Assembly (NCBI GenBank): GCA_017446685.1 | Contig: JAFSQI010000124.1 | Location: 30,621-94,620 of the forward strand | Direction: 5' to 3' | Origin: Butyrivibrio sp. | GTDB taxonomy: Bacteria; Bacillota; Clostridia; Lachnospirales; Lachnospiraceae | Length of the DNA stretch: 64,000 bases | Shown: piece after piece, positions 16,008 to 26,129 of the stretch | Layout of the letters: each line of letters begins with the position of its first letter | Numbering within the stretch: position 1 is the stretch's first letter | Position numbers and translations under genes: made by a program | Notes under the pieces: generated by a model | What the model was told of the DNA's origin: nothing | The model's input: only the letters and a program-made list of their open reading frames with translations | The model's database searches: none

Positions 16008-18638
16008 TTATAAATAACGACCATAACTAACCACATTACTTGTTCTTACATCCGTATAAACAACACCATATTTTTTACCTCTGGCTTCAACCATCTTTCC
16101 ATTACCAACGTACATACCAACATGATAAATGCCATTATAACGGCCATTATTTGAGCCACCATAGAATATAAGATCTCCTGGTTGAAGCTCTCCATATGCT
16201 ACAAAAGAATTATTATCAGCATATCGTGCTTCTTCAGCAGCGGAATAACTACCATGATTTGATATATCAATTCCAATTTCCCTATAACTTCTATATACGA
16301 GAGACGAACAATCAAAAATATCTACTTCCAAGCTGAAATGATATCCCTGGTCATAAGAACAACCTACTTTAGTAAGCGCATACCTTAACAATGCTTCTTT
16401 TTCAGGACTCATTTCATATGACGCATATAGTTCTTCAATAATCGCATCAATTTCTTCATCTTCTAAATAATCAAATGTATATCCATCACCTTCAGGTATT
16501 TCCAAATCCTGGTCTGTTGCAGAACCAGAGAAAAGAACTATCAGAAAATAAAACATGAACATAAGCACAAGGAAGAATCCAATTACAGCCATAAGTGGCG
16601 CAAGAGCAGCTCCCACTTGTATCATAATTTTTCTGATAAGTTCCTTTATAGCAGCTTTAATGCCTTCAACAAGTGCCCTTAATCCACCACTCATTCCATC
16701 GTGCATAAGATCTCCGGATGATTCGCCGGAAAAGTCTGCAAGACTGTTTTGCATATTCTTTTTAGCACGAAGCATATTCTGGACTGAAGCAACAGCTGCC
16801 ATTCTTTTTTTTGCCTTTTTTTCTTTTTGTTTAGCCTCTGTTTTTTCAGATTTTACAGTGTTTTTTTCTTTCCCATTGGATTTTGTATTATTATTGTCTT
16901 TCTTTTCTCTATCATTATTGCGATTATTTTTGCTACCAATTTCCTGTTTGCGTACATCTTTATCACCGTTATCATCAGAAAAATATGATGAAACTGACCT
17001 TTTTATACCATTACTGGATTCAGACAAAGAACCATCTTCAAATCTTCCAACAGAACCAGCAAGTCCCTTTTCCTTTAAAACCTCATTTACAGAAGAAAAT
17101 TTATTATCAACAGCAAGATTATCTGCTATATATTCTGCATAGCCTGTTTGACCATCTGAAAATTTGCTATCAATATAAGCTGAATACGTACTTTTGCTAT
17201 TATATGCTTGTGCCTTAAAACCATCTGATGAGTTTTTATCAAATCCCATCGTTGCAGAAACAGCCATTATTCTTTGCTGTTCATTTGGCAAAAAATAACT
17301 GTTCCCTAAACGGTCTGTTCCAGGAGTTCTGAATGTATTTTCAAATTTATTATAAAAAGCATCATTCTGATCCTTAAATTTACTTTCAGACTTATTAAAA
17401 CGTTCTTTCCCTTTGGGTTCATGCTCTAATTTATCAATCTGTTTTAGAATCTTTTTTCTATCTTTGTAAATATCATGATATCTGTCACGATCATCCCGGA
17501 AATGATCTTTCATGATATTTCCTGCAATTAACAGCTTATCATCTACATTCGACACAGCTGACTCATTACTCTCAGGTTTTACAGTTTCAAAAGCCCTTTC
17601 CGTCCTGTCTATAAAATCAAAAGATTTCTTGCTGAACGTTTTTTTATCAGTTCTTTCTTTACCCTTTTTTAATTGTATCTGTGTCTGAATTAAGCCTTTT
17701 TCATTTACTTTATGATGAAGAACAGCTCCTCCGCCCTTATCAGTAAAAGTATCAAACGACCTGTCAACAAATTTTCCGGTTTCAGGATTTGTGAATCTGT
17801 CCGTCGATGAAAAATCAGATAATACATCTTTTGCAATTTCATCATGAATCTTTGCATCAGAATATCCCTGTATATTCCTGTATGGATTATATGAATATCC
17901 TTTAGGATTAATATTGGGATTATCATGTACTACATCATTTATATGCTTATATGCAGCATTTTTATCATAGTGAGGTTGCCTGTCTTTTATCTCATACCCA
18001 TGACTATCCTGTATCTCTACATTCTGACTGCGGAATTTTCCGTTTTCAGGATCTGTGAATCTGTTTATCGATGAAAAATCAGCAGAACCATTAAATGATG
18101 ATTCAGAATCAAAGTCTTTCTGGTTGCTTAAGTAGTCAGATACAGTGCTATTGTCATGGTGGTATTGATCATTTTTTATTTCATATCCAAGATCGTTTTG
18201 TATCTGTACATGCTGTTCACGAAATGAAGCAGAAGTATTGTTTGTAAAATCAGAATGTACTGTACTAGAATAATCTGTTGAAACGCTCTTCTGTTCATTT
18301 ACATGATTAGATACAGCAGATCTGTCAACGTATCTATTGGAGTCACTGCTACCAATCTCGTAATTTAAATCATTGCGGATATCGATTTTCTGTTCATGGA
18401 ATTCAACATTAGAATTACCGGTAAACCTGTCTCCATCATCAAGATATGAAGTATATCCCTGACCGCCCGTATAAGGAGTATCGCTGTTTTTATGCATATC
18501 CTTAAACGAACCATAATCAAAGAAACTGGTTTTTTCATTATTCTGTTGTACAGAAAAAGTATCCTTTGTCCTGTCAGTAAAACTGTCAAAACTATTACTG
18601 AATGCTTTTTTCCTTGCACTGTCATCTTTAAACGGCAT
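16008..18638 (-). CDS. T4SS cell-wall hydrolase, NlpC/P60 domain, with repetitive N-terminal region
   Basis: An 876-residue membrane protein. A TM helix at ~680-705 separates a long polar N-terminal part from a C-terminal NlpC/P60 peptidase: catalytic Cys in FDCSSLVYRSY near residue 776 and His in YHVGMYVGNG near 842, with GDLIFY between. The N-terminal part has four spaced repeats (around residues 75, 138, 198, 286) with R-F-T...F-x-x-Q and I-x-N-D-x-x-Y-E-I motifs, then a Lys-rich region. Likely the VirB1/CwlT-type enzyme that opens peptidoglycan. ATG chosen for the GGAGAAGTATT upstream. Confidence 0.85.
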   Translation of the reverse strand: MPFKDDSARKKAFSNSFDSFTDRTKDTFSVQQNNEKTSFFDYGSFKDMHKNSDTPYTGGQGYTSYLDDGDRFTGNSNVEFHEQKIDIRNDLNYEIGSSDSNRYVDRSAVSNHVNEQKSVSTDYSSTVHSDFTNNTSASFREQHVQIQNDLGYEIKNDQYHHDNSTVSDYLSNQKDFDSESSFNGSADFSSINRFTDPENGKFRSQNVEIQDSHGYEIKDRQPHYDKNAAYKHINDVVHDNPNINPKGYSYNPYRNIQGYSDAKIHDEIAKDVLSDFSSTDRFTNPETGKFVDRSFDTFTDKGGGAVLHHKVNEKGLIQTQIQLKKGKERTDKKTFSKKSFDFIDRTERAFETVKPESNESAVSNVDDKLLIAGNIMKDHFRDDRDRYHDIYKDRKKILKQIDKLEHEPKGKERFNKSESKFKDQNDAFYNKFENTFRTPGTDRLGNSYFLPNEQQRIMAVSATMGFDKNSSDGFKAQAYNSKSTYSAYIDSKFSDGQTGYAEYIADNLAVDNKFSSVNEVLKEKGLAGSVGRFEDGSLSESSNGIKRSVSSYFSDDNGDKDVRKQEIGSKNNRNNDREKKDNNNTKSNGKEKNTVKSEKTEAKQKEKKAKKRMAAVASVQNMLRAKKNMQNSLADFSGESSGDLMHDGMSGGLRALVEGIKAAIKELIRKIMIQVGAALAPLMAVIGFFLVLMFMFYFLIVLFSGSATDQDLEIPEGDGYTFDYLEDEEIDAIIEELYASYEMSPEKEALLRYALTKVGCSYDQGYHFSLEVDIFDCSSLVYRSYREIGIDISNHGSYSAAEEARYADNNSFVAYGELQPGDLIFYGGSNNGRYNGIYHVGMYVGNGKMVEARGKKYGVVYTDVRTSNVVSYGRYL

Positions 18639-18669
18639 AATACTTCTCCATAACAATTAAAAAGAAAAA

Positions 18670-21153
18670 TCAGTCAGTGTTGACGATTTCATATACCTTG
18701 CTCTCTTTACTCATTCTCATATCAAACGGAATAGTCACTCCACCCATTTTTAAAAGTCCTGTACCTGATGCAGCACCCTCAACAAAGTTGAACATCGCAG
18801 GACTTATCATTGGAAGAAATCTCATAAGAAGTTCCCTGTCAATGCTTGACTGATTGAGAAGTGAAAAATATTCAGTATTTGACAGAATAGCCGTAAGATT
18901 AGCATTACTTGCGGAATTGTTCATAAGGTCGGTCATATTCTGTGTTATTCCTGTAAGAACACCTCTGTTCTTACGCATTTCTTTCCAGAGCTTTACAACG
19001 AACTTGGCCACAGTATCTATACCAAGAAGTTCATGGAACTCATCTATATAAAGATGTGTCCATAGTCCTTTTTCAAAGTTTTTCTTCGCCCTGGCTCTTA
19101 CAATTTCAAGCATTACAAGAGTTGCCGTTGTTCTAAGATTTTCTTTGATACCTGTCAGCTCAAATACTATAAATTTCCGATTAAGGTCTATGTTGGTCCT
19201 GTGATTAAAAAGATTCAGAGATCCATTTACAAATATCTGCATATGTGCTGCAAGTTTCTTGGAAAGCGGAGTATCAAGATCTATAAGCTCCTGGTATATA
19301 TCCTGTAATGTAGGACTATATGCCCTAACCTGTTCTTCCGGAGTAAGGTCTGATGTAACCGGTAATGGGGAATCTTTTACTTTCATGTATTCCGGTACAG
19401 TAAATTCAGTAACGTTAGCGCCTTCACCATTTAATTTTTTTCGTGTTGCATAGTTCTGGTTATATACTTTCTCAACAACATTTCCGAGAACACCCAGTTC
19501 ATCAGATGCAATATCCCTTTTCATACAGCTTGAAAGAAGGATAATGATAAAGTCAGTCTTTTCACCAATGATTTCCTGTAACTCCGCATATCCTATGCCT
19601 GTAAAATCGACATCCATAGGATTGACGTATATTTCCTTGTTAGAGTCAAAGGACACTATCGTTCCATTTATGCCCTCAACTTTAGCGACACTCTTATATT
19701 CGTTCTGAGGATCTATGATCATGATCTGGTCATCAGGATTTACGCAGGCAGTGCTTATAATTTCACACTTTGCAAAAACTGACTTACCGGATCCGGATTT
19801 AGCAAGAATAAGGCCATTAAAGTTCTGTAACTTCTTCCTGTTTCCAAGAATTGCATTTTGTGAGAGCTGGTTAACACCATAGTATATTCCACCCTCATCA
19901 TTAAGCTCCTGTGTTTTATAAGGCATGAACATGGCAAGACAAGGAGCAGAATAGTTACATACACGCTTGAATTCCTGTACCCCAAACATGAATGTGGAAT
20001 TTATGCCCTCACGCTGCTTATTAAAGCAAGGTTCAAGCTCTACAGACTTTATATTTGCTACAGATACTATCTTTGCTGTCAGCTTATTCAGTTCTTCCAT
20101 ATTCCTGGCAAGAAACATTATAAGAATTGTCGTATTGAAATAATGGTCATCGCCATTTTCAACATCTTTATTGAACCTTATAAGGTCCTCTTTCTGGCTA
20201 AGAAGCTTATCAGATGCATCGGAAAGGAAGTCATTATTATTTCTGTTTCTCTGCTTTTCGTTTTCGATTTCCATACCTACTGATGCATGTTTTCTTCCAA
20301 TCTCCTGTTTTAAACCCGTAAGATCAAGAAGTTCGTTATTTACAGAGATATAGCTTGTACAGTTCAATTTTGAAAGTTCAGAAATAATATCCGATTCAAG
20401 AGATTTGGGATAATCTGCGATATACATAACTTTTCCATATCTGCCATTCATAACAAAGTAATCATTATGAAATACCAGTGTTCCAGGTGATACAGTATCA
20501 AGCCATGATGAACCCGTATCCCTTAATTTTGAAAAATCAAATTTAAAGCCCGTCTTTAAATCGTAATGGGTGAAATTATACCAGATCTGCATTCTCTCAT
20601 TTGCATCAAGGTTAAGGATCTGGGAGCCAGCCATTCCGTTTATTCCAATCTGAATAAACGCACTTCTTAGAGCTGCTTCAATACTGCTGAATGTACTCTT
20701 TGCTTCAAAAAGACTTTCGCTTGTAATGGTAAGTGTCAGATAAATTGTCTGATATAATCCCTGTTTTGCATCAGTAAGTTTTGCTTTAATTATAGAATTG
20801 AAAGCGTCGCACAGATTATCCATGCTGTCACCACGCTTTTTGTATAGGATCTTTTTATTAAAGCTGTCCTCATCAACATACTCATTAGCAATGGTGTATG
20901 AGAATCTGCAAGGCATACTGTTAAGAACCTTTGAGAAATTTATGATAATACTCTTCTGCTCTTCATCAGTAACACCCGCAAAATTTATATCTGTAAGGAT
21001 AAAGCACTTAGAATACATATCATTATTCAAAGTAAATATACCGGTTTCATCAATAGACTTTACTGGCCATAATTCCTGTACAGATTCAGGCTGAAGATAC
21101 AATGGAGTATCATATTGTTTTGTTTTTGCATATTTTGTAAGTGCAATAGGCAT
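18670..21153 (-). CDS. VirB4-type T4SS ATPase
   Basis: An 827-residue ATPase that powers pilus/channel assembly and DNA transfer. Walker A AKSGSGKSVF lies near residue 455 and Walker B HLYIDEFHELL near 700, followed by GITQNMTDLM, the typical glutamine sensor motif. A VirB4 N-terminal domain covers the first 400 residues. The gene before it encodes a second protein that looks like a VirB4 N-terminal domain. GGAGGTATAGATA precedes the ATG. Confidence 0.93.
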   Translation of the reverse strand: MPIALTKYAKTKQYDTPLYLQPESVQELWPVKSIDETGIFTLNNDMYSKCFILTDINFAGVTDEEQKSIIINFSKVLNSMPCRFSYTIANEYVDEDSFNKKILYKKRGDSMDNLCDAFNSIIKAKLTDAKQGLYQTIYLTLTITSESLFEAKSTFSSIEAALRSAFIQIGINGMAGSQILNLDANERMQIWYNFTHYDLKTGFKFDFSKLRDTGSSWLDTVSPGTLVFHNDYFVMNGRYGKVMYIADYPKSLESDIISELSKLNCTSYISVNNELLDLTGLKQEIGRKHASVGMEIENEKQRNRNNNDFLSDASDKLLSQKEDLIRFNKDVENGDDHYFNTTILIMFLARNMEELNKLTAKIVSVANIKSVELEPCFNKQREGINSTFMFGVQEFKRVCNYSAPCLAMFMPYKTQELNDEGGIYYGVNQLSQNAILGNRKKLQNFNGLILAKSGSGKSVFAKCEIISTACVNPDDQIMIIDPQNEYKSVAKVEGINGTIVSFDSNKEIYVNPMDVDFTGIGYAELQEIIGEKTDFIIILLSSCMKRDIASDELGVLGNVVEKVYNQNYATRKKLNGEGANVTEFTVPEYMKVKDSPLPVTSDLTPEEQVRAYSPTLQDIYQELIDLDTPLSKKLAAHMQIFVNGSLNLFNHRTNIDLNRKFIVFELTGIKENLRTTATLVMLEIVRARAKKNFEKGLWTHLYIDEFHELLGIDTVAKFVVKLWKEMRKNRGVLTGITQNMTDLMNNSASNANLTAILSNTEYFSLLNQSSIDRELLMRFLPMISPAMFNFVEGAASGTGLLKMGGVTIPFDMRMSKESKVYEIVNTD

Positions 21154-21167
21154 TATCTATACCTCCA

Positions 21168-22193
21168 TCAACCAATCAGATTTGATATTATTTCAGAATT
21201 AACAGTTCTCATACAGTGAAAATCATATATTCCCATAGAGGAAATACTTTCATATACGCTACGCTGAATTCCAGTACATGGAGCAAATACCATTCCAGTT
21301 TCAGCAAGTGCATCTCTTAACTGTGATTTAGAATGCATAAGCGTTTCCCTTGAATCATATAAAAAGCCGAAAACAAAGGTTATATTCACCATATTCTTAA
21401 AATCATGGTGGATTGAAGTGTTAAATGACGCATTCAGAACATCTTCATATGAATTGAAATCCTCTTCACTTATCCTTTGAAAATCAATGCAGCTTAAATA
21501 ACCTTTACTTACCCTCTTTACTGCATCAAAAACGTTCCTCTTTAGTTTCTCCGGGTATTGGAGAGCCATGATGCAGTCACCATATTTCCCATTCTGGGGA
21601 ATATGGAAACCACCTTCGATTTCTGCTATATCCTGGAAGAAATCTTTTCTTAAATTAGTAGCTCTTTTCAACACTGTAGAATCTTCAATCCTTTTCATCT
21701 GCCCATTAAAATTCATGTATGCAAACATGAATACTTCACCAACCCCACATACATTAAAAGATACCCTGAACTTATTCTTCATGAGATTTACAATGTTAGA
21801 GTCAAATTCACGTATTTCATCTATAACCTCAGCATAACTACCGCCTGTAAAATAAACAGATAAGAAAACAAGAGAAGATGTTGTCGAATCATATTTAAAT
21901 GATGATAGCCTTATCCTGTGTTCAGTAAATTCAAGCAGTGAGTTCACAAGAACATTTTTCCTGTTCTGTGTAAGCTCTACTCCTTTGAGGCTGTATATTT
22001 TTACAAAGTAACCATTATCAAGCGATATAACGTTATCATTTGGCTCAATGGCCACTATGCCAAGATTTTCCCTGTTGCGCTTTGACATCTGAATAAGACG
22101 TGCATTGATCTCACGCTCTTTCCTCACCTGTTCCTTTGACTTTTTCTTTGGAGCTTCCTTTTCTTCAAGCTCTTTTACAATCTCGTTGTCCAT
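21168..22193 (-). CDS. VirB4 N-terminal-domain-like protein without ATPase domain
   Basis: A 341-residue soluble protein with a charged N-terminal segment, a beta-alpha domain (FVKIYSLKGVEL...NVLVNSLLEFTEHRIRLSSF) and a later part (SYEDVLNASFNTSIHHDFKNMVNITFVFGFLYDSRETLMHSKSQLRDAL) that looks like the N-terminal half of VirB4/TraC-type proteins; no Walker motifs. It is placed between the VirB11-like and VirB4 genes. It may form a partner subunit of VirB4. Family assignment is tentative. Confidence 0.6.
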   Translation of the reverse strand: MDNEIVKELEEKEAPKKKSKEQVRKEREINARLIQMSKRNRENLGIVAIEPNDNVISLDNGYFVKIYSLKGVELTQNRKNVLVNSLLEFTEHRIRLSSFKYDSTTSSLVFLSVYFTGGSYAEVIDEIREFDSNIVNLMKNKFRVSFNVCGVGEVFMFAYMNFNGQMKRIEDSTVLKRATNLRKDFFQDIAEIEGGFHIPQNGKYGDCIMALQYPEKLKRNVFDAVKRVSKGYLSCIDFQRISEEDFNSYEDVLNASFNTSIHHDFKNMVNITFVFGFLYDSRETLMHSKSQLRDALAETGMVFAPCTGIQRSVYESISSMGIYDFHCMRTVNSEIISNLIG

Positions 22194-22196
22194 GTA

Positions 22197-23435
22197 TTAT
22201 CTCCATTTTTTTAAATAAATCTGGTTGAACAGCAACCTGTTGTTTTCTTCATCCCATCCATCTATTTCAACAATCTCATCAATGCTGAATCTTGACATGT
22301 GAATAAGGCTGAATGGTGTATTGGTAAGCATTTCCAGCAGTGTATCTACCGGATAATCAGATATAAAACGGGCACAGTATGCAAGCCTGTTTGTAGAACT
22401 TCTTGCATTATTGCTATGGATTGTTCCCATAAACCTTGCTCCGGTACTCATTCCTGTAGTGAAAACATAAAGAGCTTCACCGCCCTTGATCTCACCAATG
22501 GTAAAATTGTCTATATCCTGTAATAATCCCTGTCTAAGCTCATCTTCAAGAGTATATTCTGTCTTTATACCCTCTCTTTTTATTTCAAGAGTATGCTCAA
22601 ACTGTATCTGAGGATGGATATTTGAATACAGCTCATCAGACTCCTGTGATACAAGAATTGATTCTCCAAAAGGAATAAGGTCTATCATATTATTGAGCAA
22701 TGATGTTTTGCCGGATCCTCCCTTGCCAGATAGTAAGAAACTGTATCCATTTACAATCCTGTCCTCCAGGTACTCGATCATTTCATCATTTAACATGCCT
22801 TCTCGCTTAAGATAATCCCATGAATACTTTTCTTTAGGAATCTTTCTGATGTGAATGTTGTTATATTCTGTAGAAACAATAGATGCAAGCTCAACATCAA
22901 TTCTTAGGTAGTAATTTTCAACACCTTTTCTGTCTGTGCAGTGCTGGAGTGCATTATCATCCGTTCTCTGTAATTTATGTATTCTTGTTATCCTGTCAAA
23001 CCATCTGTTATAATCCTCTTCATTTGAAAAGGACAGGTCAGTAACGAATCTGTCTCCATTGGCCTTACAAGTAATATGGTTCCAGGAATACACTTTAATG
23101 TCTGATACGTCTTTTGACTTGATAAGCGGAGTAAGGATGTAATATCCAAACACGCAGTCGCTGAACATATCAAGAAGCAGTTCTCTTCCAGCATCATTCA
23201 ACTTACTTGTACTTTCAAGGAAGTCTTTTGCCCTGTTCATAAGCATGATGAAGTCCTGTTCTGTACCCTGTATACACTTTGTGATCAGAGCGGGATTTAG
23301 ATCTACAATATTAGCCCTAAGATTAATGAATTCATTTTGCAGTTTCTTATTGGAATACATTGAATCCACATGGTAAATCCTTGATGTGTATTTATGTTTT
23401 TCCTGTGAGATTTTTTTATATGTTAGTTCTCCCAT
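22197..23435 (-). CDS. VirB11/CpaF (TadA)-family secretion ATPase
   Basis: A 412-residue hexameric-type traffic ATPase. Walker A SGKGGSGKTSLLNNMID near residue 236, Asp box DNFTIGEIKGGEAL, and His box GTIHSNNARSSTNRLAY, in the order of CpaF/VirB11 ATPases; the N-terminal region has the CpaF-type DVSDIKVYSW block. VirB11 homologues are usually absent from Gram-positive conjugation systems, so this one is notable. Starts 1 bp after the stop of the small gene upstream and ends 3 bp before the VirB4-N-like gene. Confidence 0.9.
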   Translation of the reverse strand: MGELTYKKISQEKHKYTSRIYHVDSMYSNKKLQNEFINLRANIVDLNPALITKCIQGTEQDFIMLMNRAKDFLESTSKLNDAGRELLLDMFSDCVFGYYILTPLIKSKDVSDIKVYSWNHITCKANGDRFVTDLSFSNEEDYNRWFDRITRIHKLQRTDDNALQHCTDRKGVENYYLRIDVELASIVSTEYNNIHIRKIPKEKYSWDYLKREGMLNDEMIEYLEDRIVNGYSFLLSGKGGSGKTSLLNNMIDLIPFGESILVSQESDELYSNIHPQIQFEHTLEIKREGIKTEYTLEDELRQGLLQDIDNFTIGEIKGGEALYVFTTGMSTGARFMGTIHSNNARSSTNRLAYCARFISDYPVDTLLEMLTNTPFSLIHMSRFSIDEIVEIDGWDEENNRLLFNQIYLKKWR

Positions 23436-23436
23436 A

Positions 23437-23799
23437 TCAATCCTTTACTGATTCTATTGCCAAAGCCTTCAGTTTCTCATCTTTATAAATATCTGAAATA
23501 TCATTAGATATGGATCTTATGAGTAAGTTCCGTACAAAAGTCGTATTTGGAGCCTTGTTTTCATGCAGCATATCAATGATTTGTCTATCCTTGCAGTCCT
23601 TTTCATCAAGATTTATGTATAAAACAAGAGGCTTTTTTACATAGGCATATCCTTCCGGAATAGTAAAATGAAACTCTGTTTTGTTCACATATGATAAAAG
23701 TGCCTGTTTTGTTATGCCTATAAAATCAAGACATGGATTATATCTTAAAGCCACAAGCTCAGGTTCTCTTGGATAGCGAAGCTGTAATCTAATTTTCAT
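23437..23799 (-). CDS. Hypothetical protein, 120 aa, between relaxase and VirB11-like ATPase
   Basis: Small soluble protein beginning MKIRLQLRYPREPEL, with a beta-rich first half (EFHFTIPEGYAYV, PLVLYINLDEKD) and a helical second half. GGAGGTAACAG is the RBS. Spacing of 17 bp after the relaxase and 1 bp before the ATPase gene puts it in the mobilisation-T4SS operon. No family recognised. Confidence 0.7.
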   Translation of the reverse strand: MKIRLQLRYPREPELVALRYNPCLDFIGITKQALLSYVNKTEFHFTIPEGYAYVKKPLVLYINLDEKDCKDRQIIDMLHENKAPNTTFVRNLLIRSISNDISDIYKDEKLKALAIESVKD

Positions 23800-23816
23800 C
23801 TGTTACCTCCGGCAGA

Positions 23817-26045
23817 TCACATTACCATTTTTGAAGATCTGCTCTTATTACTGATAAATGCGTTCTTGGCATCTGATAAATTGTTAAATGTATATAGATT
23901 GTCAGAAAAACCATATTTCTCTTTAATTTCCATCATTTTTTTAAATCCGGAATCATTCTTATTTTTTAAAGCTGGAAGTTCCAGTTGTTCTTTTTCAACA
24001 CCTTCAGCATCAATTATTTTCAGCACAATACCACTTTTTGTAGTCATAACAACCGCATAATAATCATTAGTATTGTCAGCATTGCAGAAAACATGTGTAC
24101 CTTCAGCATCACCTGCGGATAAATAATTTATAGCCTGTGTAAACGAGTAAGTCTTTTTTCCAGGGATTGAAAAAACTTTTTTTTGAAAGCTTTTTTCCGA
24201 AGCTTTTATATACTCATTGGCGAGGCTTATATCCTTGAATCCTTCATAACCGCTTAAGTTATAATTCTTTTCAATGTCACTAATAGCCCTTTTAAATGCG
24301 TATGTACCACCTTTGTTATCAATCTCATCAACAATTCCATTTTCTTTAGAAATTATGGTCACTGTCACTCCCAGTCTGTTATAGCCTTTTTCATCCACAT
24401 ATGGACTTTTTTCAACTTTTATAAGAATATCCGGATTATTTGCTGAAGCATAATGCTTGACATCAAATTTAAAAACTCCACTCCTTGCAAGCTGCATATC
24501 TTTGTCATACTCTATAACATCAGTAAGTGAAGATTCATTTTTTAAATGATAACCATGCACAGAGCAATACTTTTTTATTTCTCTGTACTGAAGAGACAAT
24601 TCGTCTATCTGAGCATTTGCATATAAAAGCTGATTCTCATATCTGTCCACAAAATCGGCTATTTCCTCAACATCTCTTTCATAGTTATTCGTAAGTCTCC
24701 TTGTTAGTTCCCTGTATTTTTCATATTCCGGACGATATTCCTTATCATCAAAATACTCATATAGATAAGCCTTTTTTTCTATTTCTTTCATTTCAAAATA
24801 GATATCAGTCAGTGCCTTATATTTCTTATAAAGCTGTGTCGAAGCTTTTTTCTCATTCTGTATCTGTCTTTTTAAAAGAATGATCTGCTGTAATGTGTCT
24901 TCAAGATTTCCATTATCAGAATATTGCGCCGAATAACTCTTGATTCTCACAGCAAGGTTTAATTCCTCCGCTGCATTTTCCATCTGCCAGTTAGTATTGC
25001 GATATAATCTCCAGGGATTCTTTCCCTCCTTTAACTGTTTTATTACTTCTCTTTTTTCATCTTTTGACATTTCAGAGTATTTCTTAAGAACTCTGGAATT
25101 GTATATTTTTGCAATGTCTTTTCCCTTGTCAGCTACAAGGTTTGAAATATCATCAAATTCTTTTAAAGGAAGCCTCTTAGACTTAATCCTCTCGATTATC
25201 ATATCCTTGGAATAGTTAGATCCTAACTGATAGGTTCTAACAGCTTTTTTCTGGTCTTCCATCTTAAGGGAAATATGTTTTCCAACATTTACAGTGATAT
25301 TCTGTTCATGCAGATAATCAACAAACTCATCAAACGTCTCAGAATTTTCTATAGCATCATCAATATACTTTCTAAGTCTTATCTTAAGATCTACATAGCT
25401 TGTATATTGGTTGTTTTCTGTCTGATTAGCATTATCATTTTCTTTATTCCACTTATCATTCTTTATAAATCCATATTTCTCAGCATATTTATTGACACAT
25501 GGGTGAACAACATTATCAATAAATCCTTTTGGCTGATGGATCTTTTTTCCATTAAGTCCTACTGAATTCACAATAAAATGTACATGCAAATTTTCAGTAT
25601 TAGTATGGACAGCAAATATAGCCTGGTTATCCGGAAACAATTCTTTTAGAACATCCTCACAAAGTTTCATGAGACTGGCAGCATTTTCTATTTTTGATTC
25701 TTCTACTGGCAATGAAATAATTCCATGAAGTGCAGCTCTTCCATCAGTTTTTCCATAATATTTTTTTATCTTCATCATTTCTTCTACAGCCTCGCTAATA
25801 TCTGTTGTGGCAAGATTAACGCTACCAACATAAGCGCCGGCCATAGTTTTTACATCATTCTCAATGTATCTGCATTCCCTATCAAGCTGCTTATTGCTAA
25901 AATCCTCTGATGTTTCTCCCATTGTTTTGGCTTCAGTTTTTTCATCATTAAGGATATATTTGATACTATCAGTTAGTTGAGCATTTTCATTCTTTTTCTT
26001 TGAAGTGGAATTGATATTCCATACTTTACAAACAATACCGGACAT
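23817..26045 (-). CDS. MOBP-type relaxase (relaxase/mobilisation nuclease)
   Basis: Nicks oriT and stays linked to the transferred strand. The three-His motif is clear near residues 147-157 (HTNTENLHVHFIVNSV), preceded by RAALHGIISLP and KLCEDVLKELFPD and followed by FIDNVVHPCVNKYAEKYGF. The nicking Tyr is probably in the first 90 residues (YILNDEKT or YVGSVNL region). The C-terminal 400 residues are long helices and coiled coil plus repeated small domains ending with SDAKNAFI. 742 residues. The RBS is GTGGAGGCTGATA, and a perfect element palindrome lies ~38 bp upstream. Confidence 0.9.
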   Translation of the reverse strand: MSGIVCKVWNINSTSKKKNENAQLTDSIKYILNDEKTEAKTMGETSEDFSNKQLDRECRYIENDVKTMAGAYVGSVNLATTDISEAVEEMMKIKKYYGKTDGRAALHGIISLPVEESKIENAASLMKLCEDVLKELFPDNQAIFAVHTNTENLHVHFIVNSVGLNGKKIHQPKGFIDNVVHPCVNKYAEKYGFIKNDKWNKENDNANQTENNQYTSYVDLKIRLRKYIDDAIENSETFDEFVDYLHEQNITVNVGKHISLKMEDQKKAVRTYQLGSNYSKDMIIERIKSKRLPLKEFDDISNLVADKGKDIAKIYNSRVLKKYSEMSKDEKREVIKQLKEGKNPWRLYRNTNWQMENAAEELNLAVRIKSYSAQYSDNGNLEDTLQQIILLKRQIQNEKKASTQLYKKYKALTDIYFEMKEIEKKAYLYEYFDDKEYRPEYEKYRELTRRLTNNYERDVEEIADFVDRYENQLLYANAQIDELSLQYREIKKYCSVHGYHLKNESSLTDVIEYDKDMQLARSGVFKFDVKHYASANNPDILIKVEKSPYVDEKGYNRLGVTVTIISKENGIVDEIDNKGGTYAFKRAISDIEKNYNLSGYEGFKDISLANEYIKASEKSFQKKVFSIPGKKTYSFTQAINYLSAGDAEGTHVFCNADNTNDYYAVVMTTKSGIVLKIIDAEGVEKEQLELPALKNKNDSGFKKMMEIKEKYGFSDNLYTFNNLSDAKNAFISNKSRSSKMVM

Positions 26046-26083
26046 TATCAGCCTCCACTTATTATTTTTTCTTATCTGTATCT

Positions 26084-26108
26084 ACTTCGTCTCATGATGA
26101 GACGAAGT
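26084..26108. repeat. ICE palindromic repeat, copy 2 (perfect)
   Basis: Perfect 12+1+12 palindrome: arm ACTTCGTCTCAT, spacer G, then the inverse arm. Lies between the MobC-like gene and the relaxase start. The best-conserved copy of the family and useful as the reference. Confidence 0.9.
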
Positions 26109-26129
26109 TGAAAATTTTTCATTTTTCTT

